Below are positions 7,521-15,873 of a stretch of 64,000 nt of DNA, piece after piece. Under the pieces are notes generated by a model, which saw nothing but the letters and a program-made list of their open reading frames with translations, made no database searches and was not told the origin of the DNA. A program made the position numbers and the translations under genes. Position 1 is the first letter of the stretch. Each line of letters begins with the position of its first letter. Origin of the DNA: an uncultured Draconibacterium sp. (lineage in GTDB: Bacteria; Bacteroidota; Bacteroidia; Bacteroidales; Prolixibacteraceae); contig NZ_CAJXTC010000030.1 of assembly GCF_913060805.1 (NCBI RefSeq), forward strand, positions 1 through 64,000. The letters run 5' to 3'.

Positions 7521-8065
7521 AAACACTGTCCGAACATATTCTGGATATTGTGCAGAACTCGGTTAGCGCAAAAGCGACATTGATTGAAATCATAGTTGAG
7601 GAGGACAAAATAGCAGACCTTTGTTCATTAGTAATCAGAGACAACGGCTGCGGAATGAGCAAAGAAACGCTGGCCAAAGCCATAAATCCGTTCTTTACAT
7701 CGCGAACTACCCGAAAAGTAGGTTTGGGCATTCCGCTTTTAAAGCATAGTGCTGAGGCTGCCGGTGGCAGTTTTTCCCTCGAATCGGAGTTGAATGTGGG
7801 TACTGTTTTAACGGCCCGTTTTCAGCTGTCGAACATCGACCGACCACCACGTGGCGACATTGCAGAAACCTTGTACCTAACGTTTTTAAGCTACACCGAC
7901 GGGAATTTGGTGTACCGCCATAAAACAGAAAAGGGTGAGTTTCGGATAAGTTCCGATGAGTTGAAAGAAGTGCTGGGCGATGTTTCGTATCAGCAAAAGG
8001 AAATACGCGAAGGGATTTTGGAACTGATAAAATCGAATTTAGAAGAAATAGAGGCAACGAAGTAA
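7517..8065 (+). CDS. HATPase-domain histidine-kinase-like protein (182 aa)
   Basis: A sensor-kinase-type ATPase domain with no sensor or dimerisation domain. Boxes seen: N box HILDIVQNSVSA, G1 VIRDNGCGMS, F-like NPFFTSR, G2 KVGLGIPLLKHSAEAAGG, then GTVLTARF. The last 70 residues, after DRPPRGDIAET, form a small unrecognised domain. The N-terminal LSEHILDIVQNS resembles kinases found beside hydrogenases in Clostridia and Thermotogae. It overlaps the PHP gene by four bases. It differs clearly from the RsbW-like ATPase at 4675, so the operon has two different ATPases. Confidence 0.85.
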   Translation: MKTLSEHILDIVQNSVSAKATLIEIIVEEDKIADLCSLVIRDNGCGMSKETLAKAINPFFTSRTTRKVGLGIPLLKHSAEAAGGSFSLESELNVGTVLTARFQLSNIDRPPRGDIAETLYLTFLSYTDGNLVYRHKTEKGEFRISSDELKEVLGDVSYQQKEIREGILELIKSNLEEIEATK

Positions 8066-8085
8066 CGAATAAACGAGAAAACGAT

Positions 8086-8481
8086 ATGACTAAAATTAAA
8101 ACACTGGCTGATCTTCGGAAGATGAAAGAAGAAGCTCAGTCGAAAATCAAACTCAGGGAAAACAGTGCGAATCCCGATCAGGTTGTGCAGGTTAAAGTGG
8201 GTATGGCCACATGTGGAATTGCATCCGGCGCAAAAGAAACCATGAAATATTTTGTGGAAGAGCTGGAACAGGAAGCCATTGATGCGGTTGTTACTCAAAC
8301 CGGTTGTATGGGATACTGTTATGCCGAGCCCACTGTTGAAGTAAAATTGCCGGGAAAAGAACCGGTGGTTTACGGACACGTGAAAAAAGAAAAAGCCCGC
8401 GAAATTATCGACTCATACATTAAACGCGGCGAGCTGGTTGATGGAATTATTCCGGTAAGCTTTAAAACCATAGACGACTAA
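8086..8481 (+). CDS. Thioredoxin-like [2Fe-2S] ferredoxin (131 aa)
   Basis: A stand-alone thioredoxin-fold ferredoxin domain with cysteines in the NuoE-like pattern: ATCGIASGA and TGCMGYC, a three-Cys signature visible here. Residues 1-40 are helical and charged. In HydABC clusters such a small ferredoxin often precedes HydB and resembles the N-terminal domain of HydB itself (compare ICGGTGCKASE and GCFGFC in the next gene). It may pass electrons between the trimer and its partners, or serve the sensory protein. It lies 20 bases before hydB. Only three obvious cluster cysteines are seen, so a fourth ligand or a changed cluster is possible. Confidence 0.82.
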   Translation: MTKIKTLADLRKMKEEAQSKIKLRENSANPDQVVQVKVGMATCGIASGAKETMKYFVEELEQEAIDAVVTQTGCMGYCYAEPTVEVKLPGKEPVVYGHVKKEKAREIIDSYIKRGELVDGIIPVSFKTIDD

Positions 8482-8501
8482 AAACTTTAAACCTTTAACT
8501 T

Positions 8502-10295
8502 ATGACTGACTACAAAATGCATCTTTTAATTTGTGGTGGTACCGGGTGTAAAGCATCGGAAAGCGACGAAATTAAAAACAGGCTAAACCAATTGATTCAC
8601 GATCTTGGGCTCGAAGATGAAGTTCAGGTGGTGCTGACCGGTTGTTTTGGTTTTTGCGAAAAAGGACCCATTGTAAAAGTATTGCCCGACAACACTTTTT
8701 ACGTGCAGGTGTCGCCAAACGATGTTGTTGAAATTGTTGAGGAACACATTGTAAAAGGCCGGCCGGTAAAACGTTTATTATATACCGATCCCACTAACGA
8801 TAAACAAATCAGCGATTCAAAAGGCATGGATTTCTACAAAAAGCAAATCCGTATCGCTTTAAAGAATTGTGGTTTTATCAATCCCGAAAATATTGACGAA
8901 TACATTGCCCGCGATGGTTACCAGGCTTTGGGAAAATGTTTGTCTGAACTGACTCCCGAAGAGGTAATTAAGGAGGTGAAAGACTCTGGCTTACGTGGCC
9001 GCGGTGGTGGCGGTTTCCCAACAGGATTAAAGTGGGAGATCACAAAAAATGTGGAAAACGACCAGAAATATGTGGTTTGTAATGCCGACGAGGGCGACCC
9101 CGGTGCATTTATGGACCGCTCGATTTTGGAAGGCGATCCGCATTCGGTGCTGGAAGCAATGGCCATTTGCGGCTATTGTATTGGCGCCGACAAAGGACTC
9201 GTGTATATCCGGGCCGAATATCCGCTGGCTATTCAGCGTTTGAAAATCGCCATTAAACAAGCCGAAGAATATGGTTTGATCGGCGATGATATATTAGGAA
9301 CCGGTTTTAATTTTCATATTGAATTACGTTATGGAGCCGGAGCTTTTGTTTGCGGCGAAGAAACCGCGCTGATCCACTCGATGGAAGGTTTGCGTGGAGA
9401 ACCAACTTTTAAACCGCCGTTCCCATCCGTTTCAGGTTACATGGGAAAACCTACCAACGTAAACAACGTGGAGACTTTTGCAAACATTCCGGTAATTCTG
9501 AATAAAGGTGCTGAATGGTTTAGTAAAATCGGTACCGAAAAATCGAAAGGCACAAAAGTGTTTGCCCTGGCCGGAAAGATCAACAATGTTGGTTTGATCG
9601 AGGTGCCAATGGGAACAACACTACGCGAAGTGATCTACGATATCGGTGGCGGAATTAAAGACGGAAAAGAGTTTAAGGCCGTTCAAACCGGTGGCCCGTC
9701 GGGCGGCTGTTTAACGAAAGAAGATTTGGATATCCCGATTGATTACGATAACCTGCTGGCATCCGGTTCAATGATGGGATCGGGCGGAATGATCGTTATG
9801 GACGAGAACGATTGTATGGTTTCCATTGCGAAATTCTATCTTGATTTTACGCTGGAAGAATCGTGTGGAAAATGTACGCCATGCCGTGTTGGAAACAAAC
9901 GCCTTTACGAATTGCTGGATAAAATTACCCAGGGAAAAGGAGAAGAGCAAGACATTGAAAAGTTGAAAGATTTAAGTGTGGTAATTAAAGATACGGCACT
10001 TTGCGGTTTGGGACAGACTTCTCCAAACCCGGTGCTTTCAACCATAAATAATTTCGAGCACGAATACCATGCTCACGTGCACGACGGTAAATGTCCGGCG
10101 GGGCAGTGTAAATCGCTGTTGCGTTACGATATTGTAGAGGATCTGTGTACCGGTTGTACACTTTGTTTCCGCAATTGCCCGGTTGGAGCCATTTCCGGCG
10201 AGCGCCGTGCACCGCATTTTATCGATCAAACATTGTGTATTAAATGTGGCGTGTGTTACGAGAAATGTAAATTCAATGCAATAACCCTAACCTAA
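8502..10295 (+). CDS. hydB: Electron-bifurcating [FeFe]-hydrogenase subunit HydB, NuoF-like (597 aa)
   Basis: The flavin- and NADH-binding subunit. Domains in order: thioredoxin-like [2Fe-2S] domain (1-90; CGGTGC, GCFGFC), NADH/FMN-binding NuoF core (GRGGGGFPTG at about 165, CNADEGDPGAF, GAGAFVCGEETAL), SLBB-like part, [4Fe-4S] motif ESCGKCTPC (about 452), and a C-terminal 2x[4Fe-4S] ferredoxin domain (CTGCTLCFRNCP and CIKCGVCYEKC, from about 547). The extra N- and C-terminal domains mark the bifurcating type known from Thermotoga and Acetobacterium. The expected reaction is H2 against NAD+ and ferredoxin together. It is followed after 17 bases by hydA. Confidence 0.94.
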   Translation: MTDYKMHLLICGGTGCKASESDEIKNRLNQLIHDLGLEDEVQVVLTGCFGFCEKGPIVKVLPDNTFYVQVSPNDVVEIVEEHIVKGRPVKRLLYTDPTNDKQISDSKGMDFYKKQIRIALKNCGFINPENIDEYIARDGYQALGKCLSELTPEEVIKEVKDSGLRGRGGGGFPTGLKWEITKNVENDQKYVVCNADEGDPGAFMDRSILEGDPHSVLEAMAICGYCIGADKGLVYIRAEYPLAIQRLKIAIKQAEEYGLIGDDILGTGFNFHIELRYGAGAFVCGEETALIHSMEGLRGEPTFKPPFPSVSGYMGKPTNVNNVETFANIPVILNKGAEWFSKIGTEKSKGTKVFALAGKINNVGLIEVPMGTTLREVIYDIGGGIKDGKEFKAVQTGGPSGGCLTKEDLDIPIDYDNLLASGSMMGSGGMIVMDENDCMVSIAKFYLDFTLEESCGKCTPCRVGNKRLYELLDKITQGKGEEQDIEKLKDLSVVIKDTALCGLGQTSPNPVLSTINNFEHEYHAHVHDGKCPAGQCKSLLRYDIVEDLCTGCTLCFRNCPVGAISGERRAPHFIDQTLCIKCGVCYEKCKFNAITLT

Positions 10296-10312
10296 TCAGA
10301 AACCTGGAAATT

Positions 10313-12064
10313 ATGGATACAGTAAATCTTACGATAGATAATAAACCGGTTGTGGTAAAATCAGGGACCACAATTCTTGAAGCGGCATCGGGTGTTGGGA
10401 TGCATATTCCAACGCTTTGCCACATGAAACTTGATGATCTGAACATTGAAAACAAACCTGGTGGCTGCCGTATTTGTGTGGTTGAGGTGGAAGGACGAAG
10501 AAACCTGGCGCCGGCTTGTTGTACCGATGTGAGCGAAGGAATGAAGATCAATACCCACTCGATGCGGGTGATAAATGCACGCAGAACGGTAATGGAGTTG
10601 ATTCTTTCAGATCACCCATTCGACTGTTTGATTTGTGCAAAATCGGGTAACTGCGACTTGCAGGATATGGCGCACAATCTCGGAATTCGCGAAATTCATT
10701 ATAAAGGAGAGCAGTCGACCTACCGCGAAGATACTTCTCCGGCTATTATTCGCGAGGTGGACAAATGTATTATGTGCCGTCGTTGCGAAACCATGTGTAA
10801 CGAAGTGCAAACCGTAGGTGTTTTATCGGCCATTAATCGTGGTTTCGAATCGGTTGTTTCACCCGCTTTCGAAATGAACCTCGATCACTCGGTGTGTACG
10901 TATTGTGGTCAATGTGTGGCCGTTTGTCCAACCGGAGCATTAACTGAAGTTGACGAAACCGGAAAAGTGATTCGTGCGCTTTCCGACCCTACAAAAACTG
11001 TAATTGTTCAAACAGCTCCTGCCGTGCGTGCTGCATTAGGCGAGGAGTTTGGAATGGAAGCCGGATCTTTGGTAACCGGAAAGCTGGTGGCTGCTTTGCG
11101 CCGTCTAGGTTTCGATCATGTTTTTGATACCGACTTTGCTGCCGACCTTACCATTATGGAAGAAGGTACCGAATTACTGAATCGTTTGGGAAAACATTTG
11201 GCAGGCGATAAAGATGTTAAACTTCCAATACTAACTTCTTGCTGTCCGGCGTGGGTGAAATTCTTCGAGCACCAATTCCCGGAAATGAAAGATATTCCTT
11301 CAACAGCACGATCGCCACAGCAAATGTTTGGTGCAATTGCCAAAACTTATTTTGCCGATCAGTTGGGAATTAAACGTGAGGATTTGGTTGTTGTTTCGAT
11401 TATGCCATGTGTGGCAAAAAAATATGAGTGTGGCCGCGATGAGTTTAAAACCAACGACAACCCGGATGTTGATCATGCCATTACAACCCGCGAGTTGGCA
11501 GCACTGATCAAACTTTCGAATATCGATTTTACCGCACTTCCAAACGAAGACTTTGATAATCCACTGGGGGAATCTACAGGAGCCGGTGTAATCTTCGGAA
11601 CCACAGGTGGTGTAATTGAAGCGGCAGTTCGTACAGCGTATGAAGTTCATACAAAAAAAGAATTGCCAAAATTAGATTTTGATGAACTGCGTGGTATGGA
11701 AGGAATCCGTGAAGCGACCATCGATTTTGACGGATTACCAATAAAAATTGGAATTGCGCATGGTTTGGGTAACGCACGTAAACTGCTGGAAGATATTCAG
11801 GCAGGAAACAGCGAATTCCACGCCATTGAAATTATGAGCTGCCCCGGTGGTTGTATCGGTGGTGGTGGTCAACCTTATCACCATGGCGATGCGGGTATTC
11901 TGAAAAAGCGTCAAGCTGCCTTGTATACTGAAGACAAGAACAAGACGCTGCGCAAATCGCACTTGAATCCACATATTATTGAGTTGTATGAAAAGTTCCT
12001 GGGTGAACCGATGAGTGAAAAAGCACATCATCTGTTGCATACGGAATACTTTGATCGTACATAG
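10313..12064 (+). CDS. hydA: [FeFe]-hydrogenase catalytic subunit HydA (583 aa)
   Basis: Makes or oxidises H2 at the H-cluster. An N-terminal [2Fe-2S] domain (PTLCHM, GGCRICVVEV) is followed by a His/Cys3 cluster (HPFDCLICAKSGNC) and two [4Fe-4S] motifs (CIMCRRCETMC, CTYCGQCVAVCP). The H-domain has TSCCPAW (about 307), MPCVAKK (about 364) and MSCPGGCIGGGGQP (about 507). All H-cluster ligands and the proton-shuttle Cys are present. The usual MACPGGC has Ser for Ala. The extra C-terminal [2Fe-2S] domain of Thermotoga HydA is absent. Maturases are not in the window. Confidence 0.95.
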   Translation: MDTVNLTIDNKPVVVKSGTTILEAASGVGMHIPTLCHMKLDDLNIENKPGGCRICVVEVEGRRNLAPACCTDVSEGMKINTHSMRVINARRTVMELILSDHPFDCLICAKSGNCDLQDMAHNLGIREIHYKGEQSTYREDTSPAIIREVDKCIMCRRCETMCNEVQTVGVLSAINRGFESVVSPAFEMNLDHSVCTYCGQCVAVCPTGALTEVDETGKVIRALSDPTKTVIVQTAPAVRAALGEEFGMEAGSLVTGKLVAALRRLGFDHVFDTDFAADLTIMEEGTELLNRLGKHLAGDKDVKLPILTSCCPAWVKFFEHQFPEMKDIPSTARSPQQMFGAIAKTYFADQLGIKREDLVVVSIMPCVAKKYECGRDEFKTNDNPDVDHAITTRELAALIKLSNIDFTALPNEDFDNPLGESTGAGVIFGTTGGVIEAAVRTAYEVHTKKELPKLDFDELRGMEGIREATIDFDGLPIKIGIAHGLGNARKLLEDIQAGNSEFHAIEIMSCPGGCIGGGGQPYHHGDAGILKKRQAALYTEDKNKTLRKSHLNPHIIELYEKFLGEPMSEKAHHLLHTEYFDRT

Positions 12065-12114
12065 TATTAATATTTGTAAAGTATCTAATTGTCTAAAATC
12101 TAAAAGTCTAAAAG

Positions 12115-12597
12115 ATGCCAAAAATTAAATTAGCAGAGAATACAGTACAGCTCATAAAAGATATTTGTGTTGAATTTGAAAATAAGGAAAGCGAACTGAT
12201 AAATGTGCTTCACCAGGTGCAAAGTAAATTGGGTTATTTGCCCGCTGAGGTGCAGGAAGTAATTGCAAAAGAGCTAAAAACCTCGGTAGCAAAAGTGTAC
12301 GGTGTTGTAACTTTTTACAGCTTTTTCACGATGATTCCTCAGGGCGAGAATCCAATCTCGATTTGTATGGGAACCGCCTGTTATGTTCGTGGTGCCGAGC
12401 AGGTATTAAACGAATTCAAACGCCAGTTAAAAGTGGAAGTTGGAGAGTCGACCGAAGATGGTAAATTCTCGATTAACTGCTTACGCTGCGTGGGAGCCTG
12501 TGGTTTGGCTCCGGTGGTAACCGTTGGAGAAAAAGTCTATGGCCGTGTAGCACCAACCGATGTGAAAAAGATTATCGCAGAATACCATAACCGATAG
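12115..12597 (+). CDS. hydC: Electron-bifurcating hydrogenase subunit HydC, NuoE-like (160 aa)
   Basis: A small thioredoxin-fold [2Fe-2S] subunit that passes electrons between flavin and cluster chain. The helical N-terminus (LLxVQxKLGYLP-like: LHQVQSKLGYLPAEVQEV) precedes the four cluster cysteines, CMGTAC and CLRCVGAC. The length is typical of NuoE. The gene order hydB-hydA-hydC differs from the more common hydC-hydB-hydA. It is the last gene of the operon, 50 bases after hydA, and a hairpin terminator follows. Confidence 0.93.
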   Translation: MPKIKLAENTVQLIKDICVEFENKESELINVLHQVQSKLGYLPAEVQEVIAKELKTSVAKVYGVVTFYSFFTMIPQGENPISICMGTACYVRGAEQVLNEFKRQLKVEVGESTEDGKFSINCLRCVGACGLAPVVTVGEKVYGRVAPTDVKKIIAEYHNR

Positions 12598-12627
12598 GTT
12601 TTCGGTAGGATAAAACAAAATACAATT

Positions 12628-12669
12628 AACTGTTCTCGATGTGTATAGCACAGAGGGAGCAGTTTTTTT
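12628..12669 (+). terminator. Terminator of hydrogenase operon 1
   Basis: AACTGTTCTC pairs with GGGAGCAGTT (two G-U pairs) around a loop of 17 bases, followed by T7. It lies 30 bases after hydC, between converging genes. Confidence 0.7.
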
Positions 12670-12702
12670 GTGACTTATAATGTTGATGGAATGAGCGCCT
12701 GA

Positions 12703-13482
12703 TCAGGTTGACAGGCTTTTGATAAATTGTATGCTGCGTTCGTTAAAAATATCGGGTTGATCGATATTGCAAACATGGCCGCAGTTTTTTATAATTTCCA
12801 GTTTCGAGTTAAAATGATTTTTTACCAGATTTGATACGGTGGGTAAAAACATATGATCGCGGTCACCCATCAGGTAAAGAACCGGAGCCGATGCCTCTTT
12901 AATGAGGAATTCCTGTAAGTTACCCTTAATTTCGGTCGACATGCGCAGCCATTTTTTGAACTCTTTTTCGCCTAAACGAATCGCTTCTTTAATAAACAGC
13001 TTTCTCGATTCAATGTCTTTTTTATACGGGATCAAAATCCATGCATTGATTTTATACAACCACATGTACGGGAAAATCGTTTGCAATAATTTGGCCACCG
13101 ATACAAGCGCGTTAATTCGCGAGTTAAATTGTACTACCGCACCGCCCAGAATTATGGATTCAGCACGTCCCGGAGCCAGTTTATCCATGGCACGAATAAC
13201 AATGCATCCCAAAGAAATACCTACAAGGTGAGCCTTTTCAATATTGAGGTGATCCATTGTTTTGATTACATCCAGAGCAATCTCATCAAAGGCGTAAATC
13301 TCTTCGCGGGTGTATTCTTTTTTTGATTTTCCATGTCCGCGTAAGTCAACCAAAAGCACATTGAAATGCTTCTTGAATTCGCGTAGCTGTCTGAACCATA
13401 CGAGGTTACTGCCTCCGGCGCCGTGTACGAACACTACCCAGGTATCAGACGACTTATGTGGAAATACTTTGTGATACAGCAT
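12703..13482 (-). CDS. Alpha/beta hydrolase (259 aa)
   Basis: A cytosolic alpha/beta-hydrolase. Oxyanion motif VHGAGGSNLVW, strand LLVDLRGHGKS, nucleophile elbow VGISLGC (Ser about 92), acid residue in LMGDRDHMF (about 212) and catalytic His in KNCGHVCNIDQP. The triad is therefore complete. The substrate cannot be told; esterase, lactonase or thioesterase activity is possible. It stands alone and converges with the hydrogenase operon. The HydC terminator separates them. Confidence 0.87.
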   Translation of the reverse strand: MLYHKVFPHKSSDTWVVFVHGAGGSNLVWFRQLREFKKHFNVLLVDLRGHGKSKKEYTREEIYAFDEIALDVIKTMDHLNIEKAHLVGISLGCIVIRAMDKLAPGRAESIILGGAVVQFNSRINALVSVAKLLQTIFPYMWLYKINAWILIPYKKDIESRKLFIKEAIRLGEKEFKKWLRMSTEIKGNLQEFLIKEASAPVLYLMGDRDHMFLPTVSNLVKNHFNSKLEIIKNCGHVCNIDQPDIFNERSIQFIKSLST

Positions 13483-13585
13483 GCTGCAAAAATAGAATTA
13501 TTTCAATATAACAACAAGCCTTGTTGGAGGTTGACTATTTCTTTCAATTATTTTTAAGGATTATTAAGAGTTGTTTATGAATCTT

Positions 13586-14359
13586 TTAAAAATCGGAATA
13601 GCTGGTTGGGTGGCATAACCAGTTATCGATATGCGAAACAGTATTGGCGTATGCTTTATTGTTTTTTAATTCCTCCCATTTCGGATGTGCACCAAATGCT
13701 TCCCACAGTTTTTTATTTGTTTCGATGTCTTTAAACGAAGTCATGTAAATAAGGTTGGGCATATTTGCCCCGGCCAATACTTCGCCAAAAAACACGGCAT
13801 TAAAACCAAGGTCGTTAAACAGGGCAACTTCTCCGCCTTCGTTAAACATCTCAACTTTTTTATGATATAGTTTTTCGGTAGGTCCCTCATAACTTCGTAT
13901 CTGAAAAATCTGTTCCGCTTTTGGTGTGTCGAAAGCCGGTTTGTGGTAGTTCGGCATTTCCGAAAATGCTTTTAAAATAATGGTCTCAACGCGCTTAAAT
14001 GGCGGATTGTCGTGTGCGGCATTTATGTAGTCGTCATTTCCCGAATTCAATTCAAATTGAAGGAGTTGATCATCAATTTTTACAACGTCGTTCAGGTCTT
14101 CTAATGGAATAAGCACAAATATTTTTTTACCGTAATCCGGATCGGTTTCAATGGGTTTAAAAACGCCAACATTTTCGATTCCTGCTTCGTGTGCAGCTTT
14201 CAGAAAAGTGGTTTTTAAGTAATTGTCTACGCGTTCTTCCTGACCGGGATTGTCCAAACTATACACTTTTATTTGGTAATAGTTGCCGGCAAAAAGTTGC
14301 GAATAAGAAAACAGTGCAATTATAAAAACTGCGATTGAAAGAATTCGTTTAGATTTCAT
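13586..14359 (-). CDS. Exported protein with two NIPSNAP domains (257 aa)
   Basis: A signal peptide (residues 1-24, ending LFAG) is followed by two ferredoxin-like alpha/beta barrel halves of the NIPSNAP type: NYYQIKVYSLDNPGQEERVDNYLKT-type start near 25 and IFQIRSYEGPTEKLYHKKVEMF near 150. The second half has FNDLGFNAVFFGEVLAGANMPNLIYMTSF, the best preserved part. The function of bacterial NIPSNAP proteins is not settled; some sit beside sugar or carbon degradation genes. It is not obviously linked with its neighbours. Export to the periplasm is inferred from the signal only. Confidence 0.85.
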   Translation of the reverse strand: MKSKRILSIAVFIIALFSYSQLFAGNYYQIKVYSLDNPGQEERVDNYLKTTFLKAAHEAGIENVGVFKPIETDPDYGKKIFVLIPLEDLNDVVKIDDQLLQFELNSGNDDYINAAHDNPPFKRVETIILKAFSEMPNYHKPAFDTPKAEQIFQIRSYEGPTEKLYHKKVEMFNEGGEVALFNDLGFNAVFFGEVLAGANMPNLIYMTSFKDIETNKKLWEAFGAHPKWEELKNNKAYANTVSHIDNWLCHPTSYSDF

Positions 14360-14392
14360 TTTGAACGGTTTTTGGTTTACCGCTCTAAGGTA

Positions 14393-15580
14393 TTAATTTT
14401 TAGCTAATTTATATTCCGGCTGATACAAAGCCCGGTGAGTTTCGGTAAGTAGTTCCTTTAACGGAATATGCGCCGGAATTTTACGTGTATCTATTTTATC
14501 CAAATTGGGTTGAGTAGGTAATTCTCCCGGAAACCAGTGACTTTTTTCTTTAAAGGTTTTATAGCGGTATTTCGCAAAATCGATCATGTCGTACGATTTC
14601 CAAAGCCTGCGCAAACGCAATACTTCCGGAATGTTTATTCCCGACGGATCGTTTTGCATTTCGAAACCCTCGTATACGGAATATGGATCGTCGAATAAAA
14701 AGCTATCCAGTTTTAGTTTTGTTTCGTATTCCGTTTGGCTCCATGGCGATGTAGTTGGGAAAATGCCTTTCATTTCCTCGAAATGTTCCTTCTCTGTTAT
14801 GCCGAATGAGAGCGTGTGAATGGCCGGATTGTTTAAACAAAATCGCGCGTTCCACTGAATTGGTGTAAGCGGATAAGTGGCATCCTTTACCTTGGCTGAA
14901 GGATTAAAAAGCTGGCCGCCTTTATCGTTTGGCGAGATAATAAAAACGCCCATGTCTCGCACTTCTGCCATTTGTACCGCTGCTAAGTTTCGCTGGTTGA
15001 AGTAGTAATAATGTAGGTTCACGAACTCGAACAAACCGGTTTCAATAGCACGCACAATAACCTCCAACGGAGCGTGTGTGCTAAAACCAACATGCTGTAT
15101 TATGCCTTCTTCTTTTAGTTTTAGCAGGGCTTCAACCGCTCCTCCGCTTTTGCAACTTTGTTCCAGCAATTCGGGAGTGTTTATTCCGTGCCAGCCGTAA
15201 AAATCGAGGTAATCGGTTTGTAAATCGCGCAACTGATTTTCTACCATTTCGTAGGTGTCGTCAGCTGTCAGCGGGCTTCCTTTGGTCATTAAATGGTATG
15301 AAGTACGTGGAATGGCCAACTCTTCATTTAAAACTTTGCCATAAACGGTCTCGCTTTTTTTGTAGCCCCATGCGGTCTCAATGTGGTTAATGCCCGCACC
15401 GAATGCCATTTGAACCGAATTCAAACATTCTTCCAATGTATCCTCAGGAATTTCACGACGGGGATCATCCCAGCCATGTTTAAAACGCATGCCGCCAAGT
15501 GTTATGGTACTCAGGTGTTTTTCGGTTTTCCCAAAACGGCGGTATTGCATTCCCTCTTTTTTATTCAGAATCTTCGGCAT
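14393..15580 (-). CDS. Aldo/keto reductase family oxidoreductase (395 aa)
   Basis: An NADPH-dependent (beta/alpha)8 reductase, longer than usual at 395 residues because of a roughly 100-residue C-terminal extension (from PYSVYEGFEMQNDP). The N-terminal core starts YRRFGKTEKHLSTITLGG. The active-site tetrad reads Glu (IETAWGY, usually Asp), Tyr of the same motif, Lys in LMTKGS and His in FYGWHGIN. The Asp-to-Glu change may affect activity. There are no ferredoxin-type cysteines. ATG 15580 is chosen instead of TTG 15607; ATG 15550 (MQYRRF) is also possible. Confidence 0.85.
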   Translation of the reverse strand: MPKILNKKEGMQYRRFGKTEKHLSTITLGGMRFKHGWDDPRREIPEDTLEECLNSVQMAFGAGINHIETAWGYKKSETVYGKVLNEELAIPRTSYHLMTKGSPLTADDTYEMVENQLRDLQTDYLDFYGWHGINTPELLEQSCKSGGAVEALLKLKEEGIIQHVGFSTHAPLEVIVRAIETGLFEFVNLHYYYFNQRNLAAVQMAEVRDMGVFIISPNDKGGQLFNPSAKVKDATYPLTPIQWNARFCLNNPAIHTLSFGITEKEHFEEMKGIFPTTSPWSQTEYETKLKLDSFLFDDPYSVYEGFEMQNDPSGINIPEVLRLRRLWKSYDMIDFAKYRYKTFKEKSHWFPGELPTQPNLDKIDTRKIPAHIPLKELLTETHRALYQPEYKLAKN

Positions 15581-15873
15581 AAAATTGTTTCTTTTTAACA
15601 CGTGCAAAGTTTAGCATTTACAACTAGCCAGATAAACGATTGGTTTACCATTTTGCCTGAATTGACAAATAGTTAATGTTTTGCCTCTACAAGTTGGAGT
15701 TCGAAATGGATGTGCTAAGATGCAGAATTAAATGTCGACAGACAAATGTAACAACTAGTAGAGCTGATTAAGTGGTGGTCTGCGAAAAATTGAAACCGGA
15801 TGTTTGGAATGAATGATTTGTATTAATTTGCGATGATAGTACAAGATTATATTTTCTAATTATCTTTGCTCTC
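15581..15873. promoter_or_regulatory. Divergent intergenic region with a -7-like box before surE
   Basis: A 293-base gap between the reductase and surE. TATCTTTG at 15861-15868 matches the TAnnTTTG -7 box but lies only five bases before the surE ATG, which would give a leaderless or near-leaderless message. No convincing -33 box stands at the right spacing. The remainder has no repeat or ORF that I can support. Confidence 0.4.

Noticed and set aside
4331-12597. Hydrogenase maturation genes hydE, hydF, hydG within locus 1
   Set aside because: No radical-SAM or HydF-type GTPase reading frame is present anywhere in the window.
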